Shown here: piece by piece, positions 19,601-28,130 of the stretch
Layout of the letters: every line of letters starts with the position of its first letter
How positions within the stretch are numbered: the stretch's first letter is position 1
Assembly: GCA_041399065.1 (NCBI GenBank)
Contig: JAWKTN010000001.1
Span: 682,001 to 746,000, forward strand
DNA from: JAGQPD01 sp020426865
Lineage (GTDB): Bacteria > Planctomycetota > Planctomycetia > Pirellulales > Pirellulaceae
Direction: 5' to 3'
DNA length: 64,000 nt
The notes under the pieces: model-generated
What the model was told of the DNA's origin: nothing
Databases searched by the model: none
Seen by the model: only the letters and a program-made list of their open reading frames with translations
Made by a program: the position numbers and the translations under genes

Positions 19601-21234
19601 CGACCAGTCGCATTGCAGAGGTTCGGATCGGTGGACGATCGCGACACATTGCGGCTGAGGATGCCGGTCGGTATCGTGATGCATTGGGGATCGCACCTCC
19701 ACTGGGGTTACCCGATTCGTTCTTGGAAGAGACCCATGAGCCCCTGGAGGATCTCGTAGGACGATACGCGAGGACGCATGTTCCGTTCGTAGCTGAGGCC
19801 ATCGCCGCACGTTGGGGCATTGGGATGGCGGCGGTCCGCAAGGCGTTGGTGAGGCTTGCGAGTGGCGCGAAGGTGGTGGAAGGTGAGTTCCTGCCGGGCG
19901 GTCGCGGCCGCGAATGGTGCGACCTCGACGTGCTTCGCACGTTGAAGCAACGCTCGTTGTCCCATCTTCGCAAGGCGATTGAGCCGGCGGCGGCCGAGGC
20001 ATGGTCGCAATTCTCAATAAGGTGGCACGGCATCGACCGTCCGCGTCGAGGGCTCGACGCAGTGCTTGACGTGGTGCAGCAACTGCAAGGCTTACCGCTG
20101 CCAGCCAACGACTGGGAGACTGCCATTTTGCCGGCACGCGTGATGGACTACAACGAGGGAGATCTGGACGAGCTGTGTGCAGCGGGCGAGATTGTCTGGC
20201 AGGGAGAGGAGAGCCTGGGGGCCAACAACGGCCGGATCGCGCTATACTTGACCGATCAAGCGGCACGATTGACGAGCCCGCGACCGTCGCCGACCGATCC
20301 GATGGAGCTGACAATCCATGACTTACTGAATCGGCAAGGTGCGTTGTTCTTCAAAGACATTGTCGAGTCGCTTCAGGAGTACCGCGTCGATGTGTTGCAG
20401 GCGATCTGGCGGCTGGTGTGGTCAGGACATATAACGAATGACACGCTCCAGCCGCTTCGCTCCATGTGGTCAGAGCGGCGAGACACACGGTCGCGAACCA
20501 ACCGGCGGCCGACATCCTTTCGCTCACGGCGCACGCAGGCCGCTGCGGGAGCCGAAGGACGCTGGAGTTTACTGCGTGCAGCCCAAGAAGAAACGGTGAC
20601 GGCAACGGAGCGACAACTGAACGTCGCAACTCAATTAATCGAGCGATATGGGATTGTAACGCGTGAACTGGTCTTGAGCGAACCGATTGCTGGCGGATAT
20701 GCCTCGCTCTATCCAGTCTACAAGGCGATGGAAGAATCGGGGCGAGTGCGACGAGGGTACTTCATTGCCGGACAGGGGGCGGCTCAGTTTGCCGTGCCCG
20801 GCGCGGAGGACAGGTTGCGCGATCTCGGCAAATCTCCTGCAAAAAATGCCAATGAGGTGGTCGTGATCGCCGCCACCGATCCAGCTAGTCCCTATGGTGC
20901 AGCGCTGCGCTGGCCAACCAACAGCGCAACAAGCCGCGTGCAACGTCAGGCCGGTGCGCGGGTAATCCTTTGGGAGGGGCGACTGATCGGTTACCTTGGC
21001 AAAAGCCAGCGGAAACTCACGACGTTTCTACCCGAACGCGAACCGGATCGTCACCATGCGTTAAGTGCATTGTTTCATGCCTTCGCGCGGCTGGCGAAAC
21101 CGGGCCACAGCGTCTTGATTTCGAATGTCGATGGCCAAGACGTCGCCCATTCGCCGTTGGCCCATGAATTCAAGAAACATGGCTTTCAAGAATTCCGCAA
21201 CGGCTATTTGCTGCGTGCGGCAAAGGAAGACTAG
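16699..21234 (+). CDS. lhr: Lhr-family ATP-dependent DNA helicase
   Basis: 1511 residues, the length of full-size bacterial Lhr (about 1500). It carries the superfamily 2 motifs: Walker A APTGSGKT with Lys59, DEIH at 177-180, LSATQRPLEE, and motif VI QRVGRSGHQ. The long C-terminal part with winged-helix and Lhr-specific domains is present. Lhr unwinds 3'-tailed DNA and DNA:RNA duplexes and is tied to DNA repair (known). The stop is 2 bases before the nei-like start, an arrangement also seen in other bacteria and one that supports a joint base-repair role. The frame is intact. Confidence 0.95.
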   Translation: MSQPNASSDIEETLQYFQPALRTWFQEVFPAPTAAQMAAWPAIARGEHTLLLAPTGSGKTLAAFLVAIDRIMFDQRLVLRDKGVRVLYISPLKALGVDVQRNLRAPIAGVRVVAERENIPYHLPRIGVRSGDTPTEDRRKMIKEPPEILITTPESLYLLLTSRAREILTTVDTVIIDEIHSMVSTKRGAHLFFSLERLVDLRRRRLGDVAGIQRIGLSATQRPLEEVARLLGGAEAPANHDLPPVPRPVTVVEAGRRKQLQLRIEVPVEDMAHMGEPVDRSGPAAAGLGLPSIWPAIHPRLVELIRAHRTTMLFVNSRRLAERLAAAINELAKEEIALAHHGSIAKDTRVAIEDRLKRGELPAIVATSSLELGIDMGAVDLVVQIEAPPSIASGIQRVGRSGHQVGAPSTGIIFPKYRGDLLACTAAVRRMHDGEVEETFYPRNPLDVLAQQIVAMAAMETCTFDALYRVARGSAPFADLPRSAFEGILDLLSGRYPSSEFNELRPRVNWDRISGEVSSRRGAQRLAITNAGTIPDRGLYGVFLLGTEEQPGSRVGELDEEMVFETRAGDVFLLGASSWRVLDITHDRVIVEPAPGEPGKMPFWRGDGPGRPLEFGRAIGELSRILASQPPHIARQRLIDEHGVDHRAADNLLQYLHDQIDATGELPSDRTIVVESFRDEVGDWRTVVMTPFGSRVHAPWAMAVVAKLREEGHTDIDHIWNDDGMVFRVPDSDLPPTAELFFPHPDEVEEIVVQELGGTSLFAARFRENSARALLLPRQQPGRRTPLWLQRRKAADLLKVATRYEKFPLTLETYRECLRDVFDIVGLKAILRDVALRTTAVHRVTTSAPSPFAGTLMYNYTANFLYNGDAPLAERRAATLALDHTQLRELLGSADIRELLVPEVVDELALELQRLEDRYLARDADELHDLLLRLGDLTFDEIVARCRVDEGSDEKRSSVTQWLASLRATSRIAEVRIGGRSRHIAAEDAGRYRDALGIAPPLGLPDSFLEETHEPLEDLVGRYARTHVPFVAEAIAARWGIGMAAVRKALVRLASGAKVVEGEFLPGGRGREWCDLDVLRTLKQRSLSHLRKAIEPAAAEAWSQFSIRWHGIDRPRRGLDAVLDVVQQLQGLPLPANDWETAILPARVMDYNEGDLDELCAAGEIVWQGEESLGANNGRIALYLTDQAARLTSPRPSPTDPMELTIHDLLNRQGALFFKDIVESLQEYRVDVLQAIWRLVWSGHITNDTLQPLRSMWSERRDTRSRTNRRPTSFRSRRTQAAAGAEGRWSLLRAAQEETVTATERQLNVATQLIERYGIVTRELVLSEPIAGGYASLYPVYKAMEESGRVRRGYFIAGQGAAQFAVPGAEDRLRDLGKSPAKNANEVVVIAATDPASPYGAALRWPTNSATSRVQRQAGARVILWEGRLIGYLGKSQRKLTTFLPEREPDRHHALSALFHAFARLAKPGHSVLISNVDGQDVAHSPLAHEFKKHGFQEFRNGYLLRAAKED

Positions 21235-21236
21235 CA

Positions 21237-22094
21237 ATGCCCGAAGGAGATACCATTTTTCGGACAGCGGTTCGCTTGCGTCCGGTCTTGGTGGGGCGAA
21301 GGATTGCATCGGCCGATGCCGGTCAACATCCCGACGTTGACGTTGAACCGTTGGGCGGACAAGTGGTTTCCTGTATTGAAGCACGCGGCAAACACCTGTT
21401 GATCCATGTGGAACATGGCTTAGCGATCCATAGCCACATGGGTATGACGGGATCATGGCATTGCTACCGAGAACACGAGGCATGGCAAAAACCCCGACAC
21501 CGTGCCGCGCTCGTGTTGACGATGCAGGTTTTTCCGCAACAAGACAACGGCGCTCCCGTCGACTCAATCGGGCACGGCGACCCATGCACTGTCGCGGTTT
21601 GCTTTTCGCCGAAGCTATTGGAAGTGCTGAGTCCGATACAGCTTCGACGACATCGATGGTTGACGCATCTCGGCCCAGATTTGTTGGGAGCGGACTGGTC
21701 GATCGACGAGGCCATTCGTCGCTTGCGATGGCATGAAGCGTCATCGATGGGTGAGGCGATCATGAACCAATCGATCGTGTGCGGGATTGGCAACATCTAC
21801 AAATCGGAAACGCTTTTTGTCACCCGGAGCAACCCCTTCCTCGAAGTGGCAGGCTACGACGATACACAACTGCGAGAGATTGTTTCGTCGGCCCGCTATC
21901 TGATGCTCCGAAATACCGGCGGGCATCCACGACGAACCCGTACGGCGGGGACAGGTCCGAAGATGTGGGTATATGGTCGCAGCGGCCAGCCCTGCTTGGT
22001 TTGCGGCCAAGCAATACAGATGCGGCATCAGGGGGACCTCGGGCGTTCGACCTACTTCTGCCCGGCATGCCAGATGGTCAACGACCACCCCTGA
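21237..22094 (+). CDS. nei: Fpg/Nei-family DNA glycosylase
   Basis: 285 residues beginning MPEGDTIFRTA: Pro2 (catalytic Schiff-base nucleophile) and Glu3 follow the Met, as in all Fpg/Nei enzymes. ARGKHLL carries the conserved lysine of the N-terminal domain, and MGMTGSW fits the end of that domain. A helix-two-turn-helix region includes NQSIVCGIGNIYKSE. The C-terminal zinc finger has Cys253, Cys256, Cys275 and Cys278. The enzyme removes oxidised bases and nicks the DNA (known). It is probably cotranscribed with lhr. The Nei rather than Fpg assignment rests on MPEGDT and the operon context. Confidence 0.93.
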   Translation: MPEGDTIFRTAVRLRPVLVGRRIASADAGQHPDVDVEPLGGQVVSCIEARGKHLLIHVEHGLAIHSHMGMTGSWHCYREHEAWQKPRHRAALVLTMQVFPQQDNGAPVDSIGHGDPCTVAVCFSPKLLEVLSPIQLRRHRWLTHLGPDLLGADWSIDEAIRRLRWHEASSMGEAIMNQSIVCGIGNIYKSETLFVTRSNPFLEVAGYDDTQLREIVSSARYLMLRNTGGHPRRTRTAGTGPKMWVYGRSGQPCLVCGQAIQMRHQGDLGRSTYFCPACQMVNDHP

Positions 22095-22238
22095 CCATCA
22101 AAAAATGTTCTTTTCTTTTGTCCGGGTTGGCTCCCAGCTTTCGCTAGGGACTACATGGCTTGATCGAAGCCATTCGGAATGCAGGCCCGACATCGCTGCC
22201 TGTAGCAGAACACCAGAGTCACCTGAGGAGATTTGATC

Positions 22239-22640
22239 ATGTCGCGGACAACCACCACTTTCGCACTGGCTACCTTCACCTTGCTCGGCCTATTCGCCGC
22301 AACGGCCAAGGCTCAACAAAACTCGACGCTCACCTCCCCGCCCAGTGGCGGCCATTGGAAGCACCCCCCAACCTGCACGACGCCCCCCTACTGCCCGCCG
22401 GGCAACTGGACACCGCCGTGCTGGACACCGCCCACCTGGCAGCCCCCAGGTCATGGTGGCCAGCCGTGGCCAAACCCAATGCCATTGCCAATGCCAAACC
22501 CACATCCGACGCCAAACCCACACCCGATGCCAATGCCCAATCCAAGTCCAATGCCAAGTCCAATGCCAAACCCCGGGCACAACCCCATGCCGACATCGAA
22601 CCTACAGTCGTTGCAGGCGTTATTTGGCTTTACGGGATGA
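22239..22640 (+). CDS. Small proline-rich exported protein
   Basis: 133 residues. ATG 22239 is placed 8 bases after GAGGAG, and a signal peptide follows (ends near ATAKAQQ). The mature part begins with Cys/Trp/Pro-rich text (CTTPPYCPPGNWTPPCW) and moves into a degenerate Pro-Asn-Pro-Met repeat encoded by CCAATGCCAAACCC-like units at about 22477-22590. It ends with a short LQSLQALFGF segment. The repeat suggests an extended cell-wall or periplasmic spacer (inference). No family was recognised. Confidence 0.7.
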   Translation: MSRTTTTFALATFTLLGLFAATAKAQQNSTLTSPPSGGHWKHPPTCTTPPYCPPGNWTPPCWTPPTWQPPGHGGQPWPNPMPLPMPNPHPTPNPHPMPMPNPSPMPSPMPNPGHNPMPTSNLQSLQALFGFTG

Positions 22641-22811
22641 GCAACGCAGTGGTTGGAAAACGTCAGCGAACAGCAGCGTCGGTCGTAGCTCGACCTTTCC
22701 GAATCGAGTCGAGTCGTCCGACGTCGCTGGCTGAGGCTCACCATCGGCGAGTCAAGCTAATTGAGATCGTTGGCGCACGAAGGCCACACGGATGAGGGAA
22801 TCGAACCACTC

Positions 22812-23495
22812 TTACCACCGTGGTCCGCGGTGTCCATGATGCCCGTGAGCTGGTCCGTGATAATAGTAGAAGCGGGGCCCAGCAGGAACAACGATCACTG
22901 GGCGTGGCGGCGGCATGACGGGGCCATAGTAGCCGGCAGAAATACTGACTCGCGGCTCCACGTAGGGCTCAACATACACTGGTGCGGCCGATGGGACATT
23001 GCGACGAGCTGATTGGTAGGCCTTGATCACGTTAGGGCTAACACCATTCTGCTGCAGGAAAATTATCTCATCGGATGTTGGTGGCGAGAAGACGCCACGA
23101 GTTTGAATGTGTGTGATAATCACGTCTTCTCGAACACCGGCCTGGGTCATCCGAAGGATTTCATGGATGGCAACTGATTCCGATTGAGCGGCAGCAAAGG
23201 CGGCATTGTTGGCGGCCTCCGCTTGATCGACGTTGTTCCCGAGCACGGCACCGGTCAGCGCGCCGAGGCCTGCACCGATCGCGGCCCCTTTGCCGGCATC
23301 TCCCGAGCCGCTACCGATGATCGCACCTAGACCAGCGCCACCTAAGCCGCCAAACAACGCGCCTTGCTTGGTATGGTTGGCGGTTTGGCAACCGCCGGTC
23401 GACACGACGGTGGCAGTAATCATGATTGCCAGGAAAGAATCGAACAACCACCTCTGCACTCGGTTACGAGTGCGACGGAGAACTAGAGCCTTCAC
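22812..23495 (-). CDS. Glycine-zipper lipoprotein
   Basis: 227 residues from GTG 23495, chosen because AAGGA stands 8 bases before it; an in-frame TTG at 23513 has no such site. A hydrophobic signal ends in the lipobox-like STGGCQ, so the protein is probably lipidated and placed in the outer membrane. Next comes a Gly-zipper (GGLGGAGLGAIIGSGSGDAG, then GAAIGAGLGALTGAVLG), as in 17-kDa/YMGG-type membrane proteins. A helical region follows, then a Pro/Tyr/His-rich tail ending HHGHRGPRW. Function is unknown; the zipper class helps proteins insert or oligomerise in membranes. Confidence 0.82.
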   Translation of the reverse strand: MKALVLRRTRNRVQRWLFDSFLAIMITATVVSTGGCQTANHTKQGALFGGLGGAGLGAIIGSGSGDAGKGAAIGAGLGALTGAVLGNNVDQAEAANNAAFAAAQSESVAIHEILRMTQAGVREDVIITHIQTRGVFSPPTSDEIIFLQQNGVSPNVIKAYQSARRNVPSAAPVYVEPYVEPRVSISAGYYGPVMPPPRPVIVVPAGPRFYYYHGPAHGHHGHRGPRW

Positions 23496-23866
23496 TTCTG
23501 CATTCCTTTGCAAGTTGAGTTAGCGGCCAGTGCGGCGGACAAACCCGAGCATGGCAACGCTCGTTTGGCTTACGTATCTATCGACGGAATCCTACACCAG
23601 ACTCCAAGGACATGCGAGAGCAGATTCAAGCATGCAGCGACAGCAGCTAGCAGTGGTGGGTGCTTGTCAATTCGGCTTGGCAGACGTCCGTGAAAATCAT
23701 ACGATGTCGCCCGACGCAGTCGGACTGATAGCGGGCAAACCAATAGCCGGTTTGTGGGCATGTAGTCGGTCGCAGACTCGCTGTATGAATTGAGTCGTCG
23801 GAAATCGCGCACGAGCGGCATTCCGAAACAAGATAAAGAGTGACAATTGCAATAGGAAATGAATGT
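23496..23866. other. Intergenic region between divergent genes
   Basis: 371 bases between the lipoprotein gene (minus) and the MscS gene (plus). I see no RNA gene, repeat or convincing small reading frame; promoters for both neighbours must lie here. Confidence 0.45.
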
Positions 23867-24802
23867 ATGACAGGGATGTTCATGGCGATTGATCTTCAGG
23901 CGCTATTAGTGCGGTTGCGCGGACTGGTTGATGAATTCATCTTGGCGAAAGCGCCGGATTTCTTATCGAGCCTGCTGTTGGCGGCGATCATCCTATTTGC
24001 ATCCCAGTGGATCGCATCGTCTTCGTCGAAGATTGTGTTGGCTGGCTTGCGGCGGGCAAGAATTGACGAGACGTTGGCTAAGTTCCTGTCGCGGATTGCT
24101 CAGGCGATGATCATGATCGTGGGTGGGATCGCGGCATTGGAGCGGATGGGGGTGAATACGACATCGGTGTCGGCCATGTTGGCGGCAGCCGGACTAGCCG
24201 TGGCGATGGCATTGCAGGGCTCGCTATCGAACTTCGCGGCCGGCGTGATCATCATGGTGTTTCGACCGTTCCGTGTGGGGGACTTGGTCGAGGTGCATGG
24301 GACGAAGGGGCTGGTGGAAGAGGTACATATATTCAACACCGTTTTGCGAAGTTTCGACAACGTGCGGATTATTGTCCCGAACAGTTCGGTGACGACGACG
24401 ACGATCCAAAATTTTTCGGCGGAGCCGCATCGCCGGATCGACCTGATCGTCGGCTGCGGCTACAACGACGACATTCTGGCAGTCAAACAGTTTTTGATCG
24501 AGTTGGTAAACAGCGACCAGCGCATTTTGCCTCAGCCGCCACCGATTGTGGCCGTCAACGAATTAGGCGACCACGCGGTGAATTTCGTAGTTCGTCCCTG
24601 GGTTGCCACCAACAACTACCATCTCGTGAAATGGGATCTGCTCGAGGCCATCAAAGTAGGCTTTGATGCCCGGGGGTTCCACATCCCCTTCCCTCAGCGC
24701 GATGTGCACGTATATCACGAGGCGATTCGTTCACCTGCGATGCCCCAGCGTCCCGCGGAGTATCTTGATTACACGTACGAGCGTGACAGCCGCGCGGCCT
24801 AA
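23867..24802 (+). CDS. Small-conductance mechanosensitive channel (MscS family)
   Basis: 311 residues from ATG 23867 (AGGA about 9 bases before). ATG 23882 and GTG 23840 are alternative in-frame starts. Three transmembrane helices are followed by the pore helix region AAAGLAVAMALQGSLSNFAA, the signature of MscS TM3. The beta domain contains FRPFRVGDLVEV and VHIFNTVLRSFDN with IVPNSSV. A C-terminal alpha/beta domain follows. It opens under membrane tension during osmotic downshock (known). It converges on the DUF1559 gene with 48 bases between. Confidence 0.95.
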   Translation: MTGMFMAIDLQALLVRLRGLVDEFILAKAPDFLSSLLLAAIILFASQWIASSSSKIVLAGLRRARIDETLAKFLSRIAQAMIMIVGGIAALERMGVNTTSVSAMLAAAGLAVAMALQGSLSNFAAGVIIMVFRPFRVGDLVEVHGTKGLVEEVHIFNTVLRSFDNVRIIVPNSSVTTTTIQNFSAEPHRRIDLIVGCGYNDDILAVKQFLIELVNSDQRILPQPPPIVAVNELGDHAVNFVVRPWVATNNYHLVKWDLLEAIKVGFDARGFHIPFPQRDVHVYHEAIRSPAMPQRPAEYLDYTYERDSRAA

Positions 24803-24850
24803 CGGGAGAGTCGGGATCGCTTCAGCCGCACTTTTGACGATCAGGGGCAG

Positions 24851-25828
24851 TTAATCCGATGAGCTTTCTGCCCCCTGGATGGTGGACATGGCGCGGTAGA
24901 CGTCGCCATCGATATCGTCACTGACGAACATCACGTGGCCGTCGGCATAGGTGAATACCGCACCGCTGGGATGCTGGCTGCCAAAGGCACCATTCTGTCG
25001 TCGTAAGACGACCCCTTTTCCGGGCGGCGTGTTCATTTGGTTCCGCGTGCTGCGCAAACAATCGGCGTTGGCCAACGCGTACGTCCAGGTGTTAGACGAC
25101 TCCCATGTGTCGCTCATTGCGACCTCGCCAATGGCAATCGTTTTCGAGGTGCCATCTTTGAGTTGATTCTCACGCCGGGCGGTCACGTAGAGAAACATGC
25201 CGTCGTTTTCAAACTTGGTCAAGTGAACTGGGGAATCGGGTCCGAGACTTCCCTGGCTGAGAGCGTAGCTGCCGGTCGCGGCGTGGACCGGATTGTAAAC
25301 ATCACTGATGGCGCCCGATGTATCGCTCGGGCAGAGAAATTCCGCCACCCGCTCTTTGATGCCCCGGCACTTCGCCTCGTTTTCGTACCAGTAAAGGTCG
25401 TCGACATTGCGATTCCAGAGTCCGCCGTGATCGATATCCAACTGATCGTACAGCCCTTGATGCTCAAGTTGGGGAAGCATCAGAATGAACCCACTGGCAC
25501 CGACTTTGGCGACGGCGGGCAAGCCGGGAGGGCAGACGGCGTGGTCCATGCGATCGCCGGTATCATCGCAACCGGTGCGACCTGGGGGAAATTTCCGTGC
25601 CGCCGACTCGTAATTGCGTAGCGCCAAACCAATCTGCCGCTGATTGTTGATACAGGCCGTTTTGCGGGCTGCTTCACGAGCGGCATTGACGGCGGGAAGC
25701 AACAGCGCCACCATGACCCCCACAATGGCGATCACGACGAGCAATTCCACCAGCGTGAATCCAGCTAACGGCCGCCACCGTGAAGGGGGCCGGTGGACGA
25801 GACGATTGCGATCCCAAGTCACGTTCAT
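24851..25828 (-). CDS. DUF1559 protein with prepilin-like N-terminus
   Basis: 325 residues. The N-terminus carries GFTLVELLVVIAIVG, a type IV pilin-like methylation and membrane motif, followed by AREAARKTACINNQRQIGLA, the hallmark of the planctomycete DUF1559 family. Later motifs GTSKTIAIGE and FTYADGHVMFVSDD fit the family. ATG 25828 has GGAG only 3 bases away, so GTG 25822 (7 bases away) may be the true start. Pseudopilin-like export or assembly is inferred; the family's function is not known. Confidence 0.9.
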   Translation of the reverse strand: MNVTWDRNRLVHRPPSRWRPLAGFTLVELLVVIAIVGVMVALLLPAVNAAREAARKTACINNQRQIGLALRNYESAARKFPPGRTGCDDTGDRMDHAVCPPGLPAVAKVGASGFILMLPQLEHQGLYDQLDIDHGGLWNRNVDDLYWYENEAKCRGIKERVAEFLCPSDTSGAISDVYNPVHAATGSYALSQGSLGPDSPVHLTKFENDGMFLYVTARRENQLKDGTSKTIAIGEVAMSDTWESSNTWTYALANADCLRSTRNQMNTPPGKGVVLRRQNGAFGSQHPSGAVFTYADGHVMFVSDDIDGDVYRAMSTIQGAESSSD

Positions 25829-26108
25829 TCTCCAGATGCGTTCGGCCGTTGTCCCGATTGCACTCCGCCATTCTCCCAAAGCACGCAGCGGTTCTGCTTG
25901 CGATTGTTCCAGCTGCACGACCGCCTGGCGCGACCAGGCATAAAGGCGGCACTTGCAGACAGGTCGACGGTCTACGAGGACAGGTCTACGAGAACAGTCG
26001 AATTGCCAAGCCCCATCCGCCTATCTACCGTACCGGGATACCGGCAGCTACATTTTTACCACTGCCGACGCAATAAATGTGCGGCTCTGTAACATATTAT
26101 GGTAGACA

Positions 26109-26735
26109 ATGACCGATACGCAACCTAGCAAACCGGAAACTAGCGAGGGTACGGACGAGCCGATGACCCCTGCGCTGTTTGCTGCGCGGTATCGGGAGAT
26201 CTACCCCCGCCTGTGGCTGATCGCCAGTGGTATTACTGGGGATCGAACGCAAGCGGAGGACTTGGTGCAGGAAGCTGCGGTGATCGGGCTATCGAAGCTG
26301 GACCAATTCCGTCATGGATCGAATTTCGCTGCGTGGCTTAGTGAGATTGTGCGGTTCTGTTCACTTAACTATGCTCGGCGAACTCGTAACCGCGCCACCC
26401 TTGCCGCCGATCCGTACGTACTCGACCAAAGTCAAGGTCGCGAAGATTCGGCCGAGTCTGCGTCATACCAAGAAGTAGGGCACCTGAACGTGAATATCGA
26501 CGCCGATCAACTGGGCTTCGACGATGATGTCCTATCGGCGTTGCATTCGATCGGCGAAGTGCCACGATGTTGCTTGTTGCTGCGCACGATACAACAATTG
26601 TCCTATGCGGAAATCGCAACAGCCATGGGGATTCCCGAAGGTACGGCAATGAGCCATGTTCACCGAGCTCGAGGTGCCATGCGAAAACATATCGAAGAAC
26701 GGCTCCGTTCCAAATCTGGGAGGAGTCCACGATGA
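26109..26735 (+). CDS. ECF RNA polymerase sigma factor (planctomycete type)
   Basis: 208 residues. Region 2 lies at about 25-95 (AEDLVQEAAVIGLSKLDQF, then FAAWLSEIVRFCSLNYARR). Region 4 lies at about 145-200 (LLLRTIQQLSYAEIATAMG and GTAMSHVHRARGAMR). An acidic linker of about 45 residues separates them. The start at 26109 has only a weak ribosome-binding site; ATG 26163 also keeps all of region 2. The stop codon overlaps the start of the next gene (ATGA), the usual coupling of a sigma factor with its anti-sigma factor. The signal it responds to is unknown. Confidence 0.9.
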   Translation: MTDTQPSKPETSEGTDEPMTPALFAARYREIYPRLWLIASGITGDRTQAEDLVQEAAVIGLSKLDQFRHGSNFAAWLSEIVRFCSLNYARRTRNRATLAADPYVLDQSQGREDSAESASYQEVGHLNVNIDADQLGFDDDVLSALHSIGEVPRCCLLLRTIQQLSYAEIATAMGIPEGTAMSHVHRARGAMRKHIEERLRSKSGRSPR

Positions 26736-27553
26736 CAATGAACTGGGACGACACCAACCTCGAAGCAACTCTGCAAGCCTATCTTGATCGCACGCTGGAT
26801 GACGCCGCTCGTCAGGATTTCGAATGCTTGCTGAACGAGCACGATGAACTGCGACAGCGAGTACAGCTGCAACAACAGATGGACGCTGCGCTGTTGCGGC
26901 TATTCCCCTTGCCGGGTATTTCCGAGCATGATCCCGCGGCATCGCTTGCTCGTTCCAATGCGCCGCGATCCATCCATGCCTCACCGCCGCAAGAACAACA
27001 ACATGACACTTTGGTGACGGATCGCGCAGGTAGGGCGAAAGTGGGGCGCCGACGGCTATTCTGGGCCGTAGCAGCCGTGTTGGCCTGGATGGCCGTCTTC
27101 TGGCACTTCTTTGGACGCAAGGCGGATGCGCCCTATTTTGAACAAAGATCGCTCGCGTTGTTGTACCACGAATCAGTCGACAGCGGTTTTGAGCCCTATT
27201 ACGATTGCCACGAACCGGGACGGTTCGCATCGACATTCCAACAACGCCAAGGGCGACCGTTACGATTGGCCGAAATGCCCGACGGCACGCGGATGCTGGG
27301 GCTCTCCTATCCCGGCGGATTCACCCGCAATACCACAGCCATCCTATGCGAAGTTGACCAACAACCGGTGATCGTCTTTGTCGATCGATTGACCGACGAC
27401 AACCGCCGCTTGTCGTCCTGCAAGGAGGCCGGGCTTCACATCTTTCGTCAGGAACTGAATGGACTCGTCCTCTACGAAGTCTCCCCCTGGCCCAATCGGC
27501 GCGTCCTGGACTTCCTGCAGTTGGCCGACGTACAGGGCCGTCCACTTCCCTAG
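26732..27553 (+). CDS. Putative membrane anti-sigma factor
   Basis: 273 residues from ATG 26732 after GGAGG, overlapping the sigma gene by 4 bases. The N-terminal cytoplasmic part (about 1-95) resembles anti-sigma helices (LQAYLDRTLDDAARQDFECL). One transmembrane helix follows at about 108-126 (LFWAVAAVLAWMAVFW), then a periplasmic domain of about 145 residues. The classic zinc-binding HxxxCxxC motif is absent. The assignment rests on position and topology, and the periplasmic domain was not recognised. Confidence 0.75.
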   Translation: MTMNWDDTNLEATLQAYLDRTLDDAARQDFECLLNEHDELRQRVQLQQQMDAALLRLFPLPGISEHDPAASLARSNAPRSIHASPPQEQQHDTLVTDRAGRAKVGRRRLFWAVAAVLAWMAVFWHFFGRKADAPYFEQRSLALLYHESVDSGFEPYYDCHEPGRFASTFQQRQGRPLRLAEMPDGTRMLGLSYPGGFTRNTTAILCEVDQQPVIVFVDRLTDDNRRLSSCKEAGLHIFRQELNGLVLYEVSPWPNRRVLDFLQLADVQGRPLP

Positions 27554-27598
27554 TGCTTTGTGACCGCTAGAAATTAGGGTGCCGTCCGATCGCCTCGC

Positions 27599-27636
27599 CT
27601 CTCCCAGATCCTCACCATTGTGAGGGTTTGGGAGAG
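27599..27636. repeat. Long inverted repeat downstream of the anti-sigma gene
   Basis: CTCTCCCA (27599-27606) pairs with TGGGAGAG (27629-27636), and CCTCAC pairs with GTGAGG inside it, with a 3x3 internal loop and CATT at the tip. No T-run follows, so it may stabilise the 3' end of the sigma/anti-sigma mRNA rather than terminate it. It could also be a dispersed repetitive palindrome. Confidence 0.75.
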
Positions 27637-27935
27637 TAAGCACCGCCGTGACAAGGACTTACAAGGTTTGCGGCGGGGCAATTCTAGCCTGATGCGCCCT
27701 CCCCCCTTCCGCGAGCGGCCGCGAAATACCACTGCGCGTTTTGGAATTTTGCCGGCTTGGAAAAAAATTTTTTCCGGTCTGCAATGGCGGGTGGGTCCGA
27801 GGACATTTGTATTGTGAGGCTCAAGCTCTTGGGGAGAATGCCAAAGCGCGGCTTTCATGATCACGGCGATGCTTCGCTGTTGTGTTTGGTGTCTAGTATG
27901 TATCGGTCTCCACTGGGCTAACCAAAAAACACACA

Positions 27936-27960
27936 CGGCGGGGCCATCGCCGTTTTTTTT
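27936..27960 (+). terminator. Probable rho-independent terminator
   Basis: CGGCG (27936-27940), a 7-base loop and CGCCG (27948-27952) are followed directly by eight T residues. The stem is short but fully G/C. It lies about 170 bases upstream of polA, isolating it from upstream transcription. Confidence 0.6.
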
Positions 27961-28130
27961 GCCTGCGGGGCAACCGACTTCGCTGAAGTTAGGCCGCGCC
28001 ATGGCAATCTTCCCGCTGCGCGGTAGCTCTGGCGCAGGAAAACTCCGAGACGTGGTCGCGCACTGGGACAGCGACTGCTATAATCGCAGGTTTCCCCCGT
28101 CCTTCCTCGGCAGAAATGAAAACGGAGCGC

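Larger units (their letters stand above)
27554..28130. other. Intergenic region before polA
   Basis: 577 bases without a believable gene. It holds a long inverted repeat just after the anti-sigma gene (27599-27636), a palindromic A/T block GGAAAAAAATTTTTTCC near 27760-27776, and a terminator-like hairpin at 27936-27960. The terminator lies far from the previous stop codon, which leaves room for a small transcript between about 27640 and 27960 (inference). Confidence 0.5.

Noticed and set aside
22290..22744. Glycine-rich minus-strand frames opposite the proline-rich gene
   Set aside because: They are the reverse reading of the Pro-Asn-Pro-Met repeat; the plus strand has signal peptide and ribosome-binding site.
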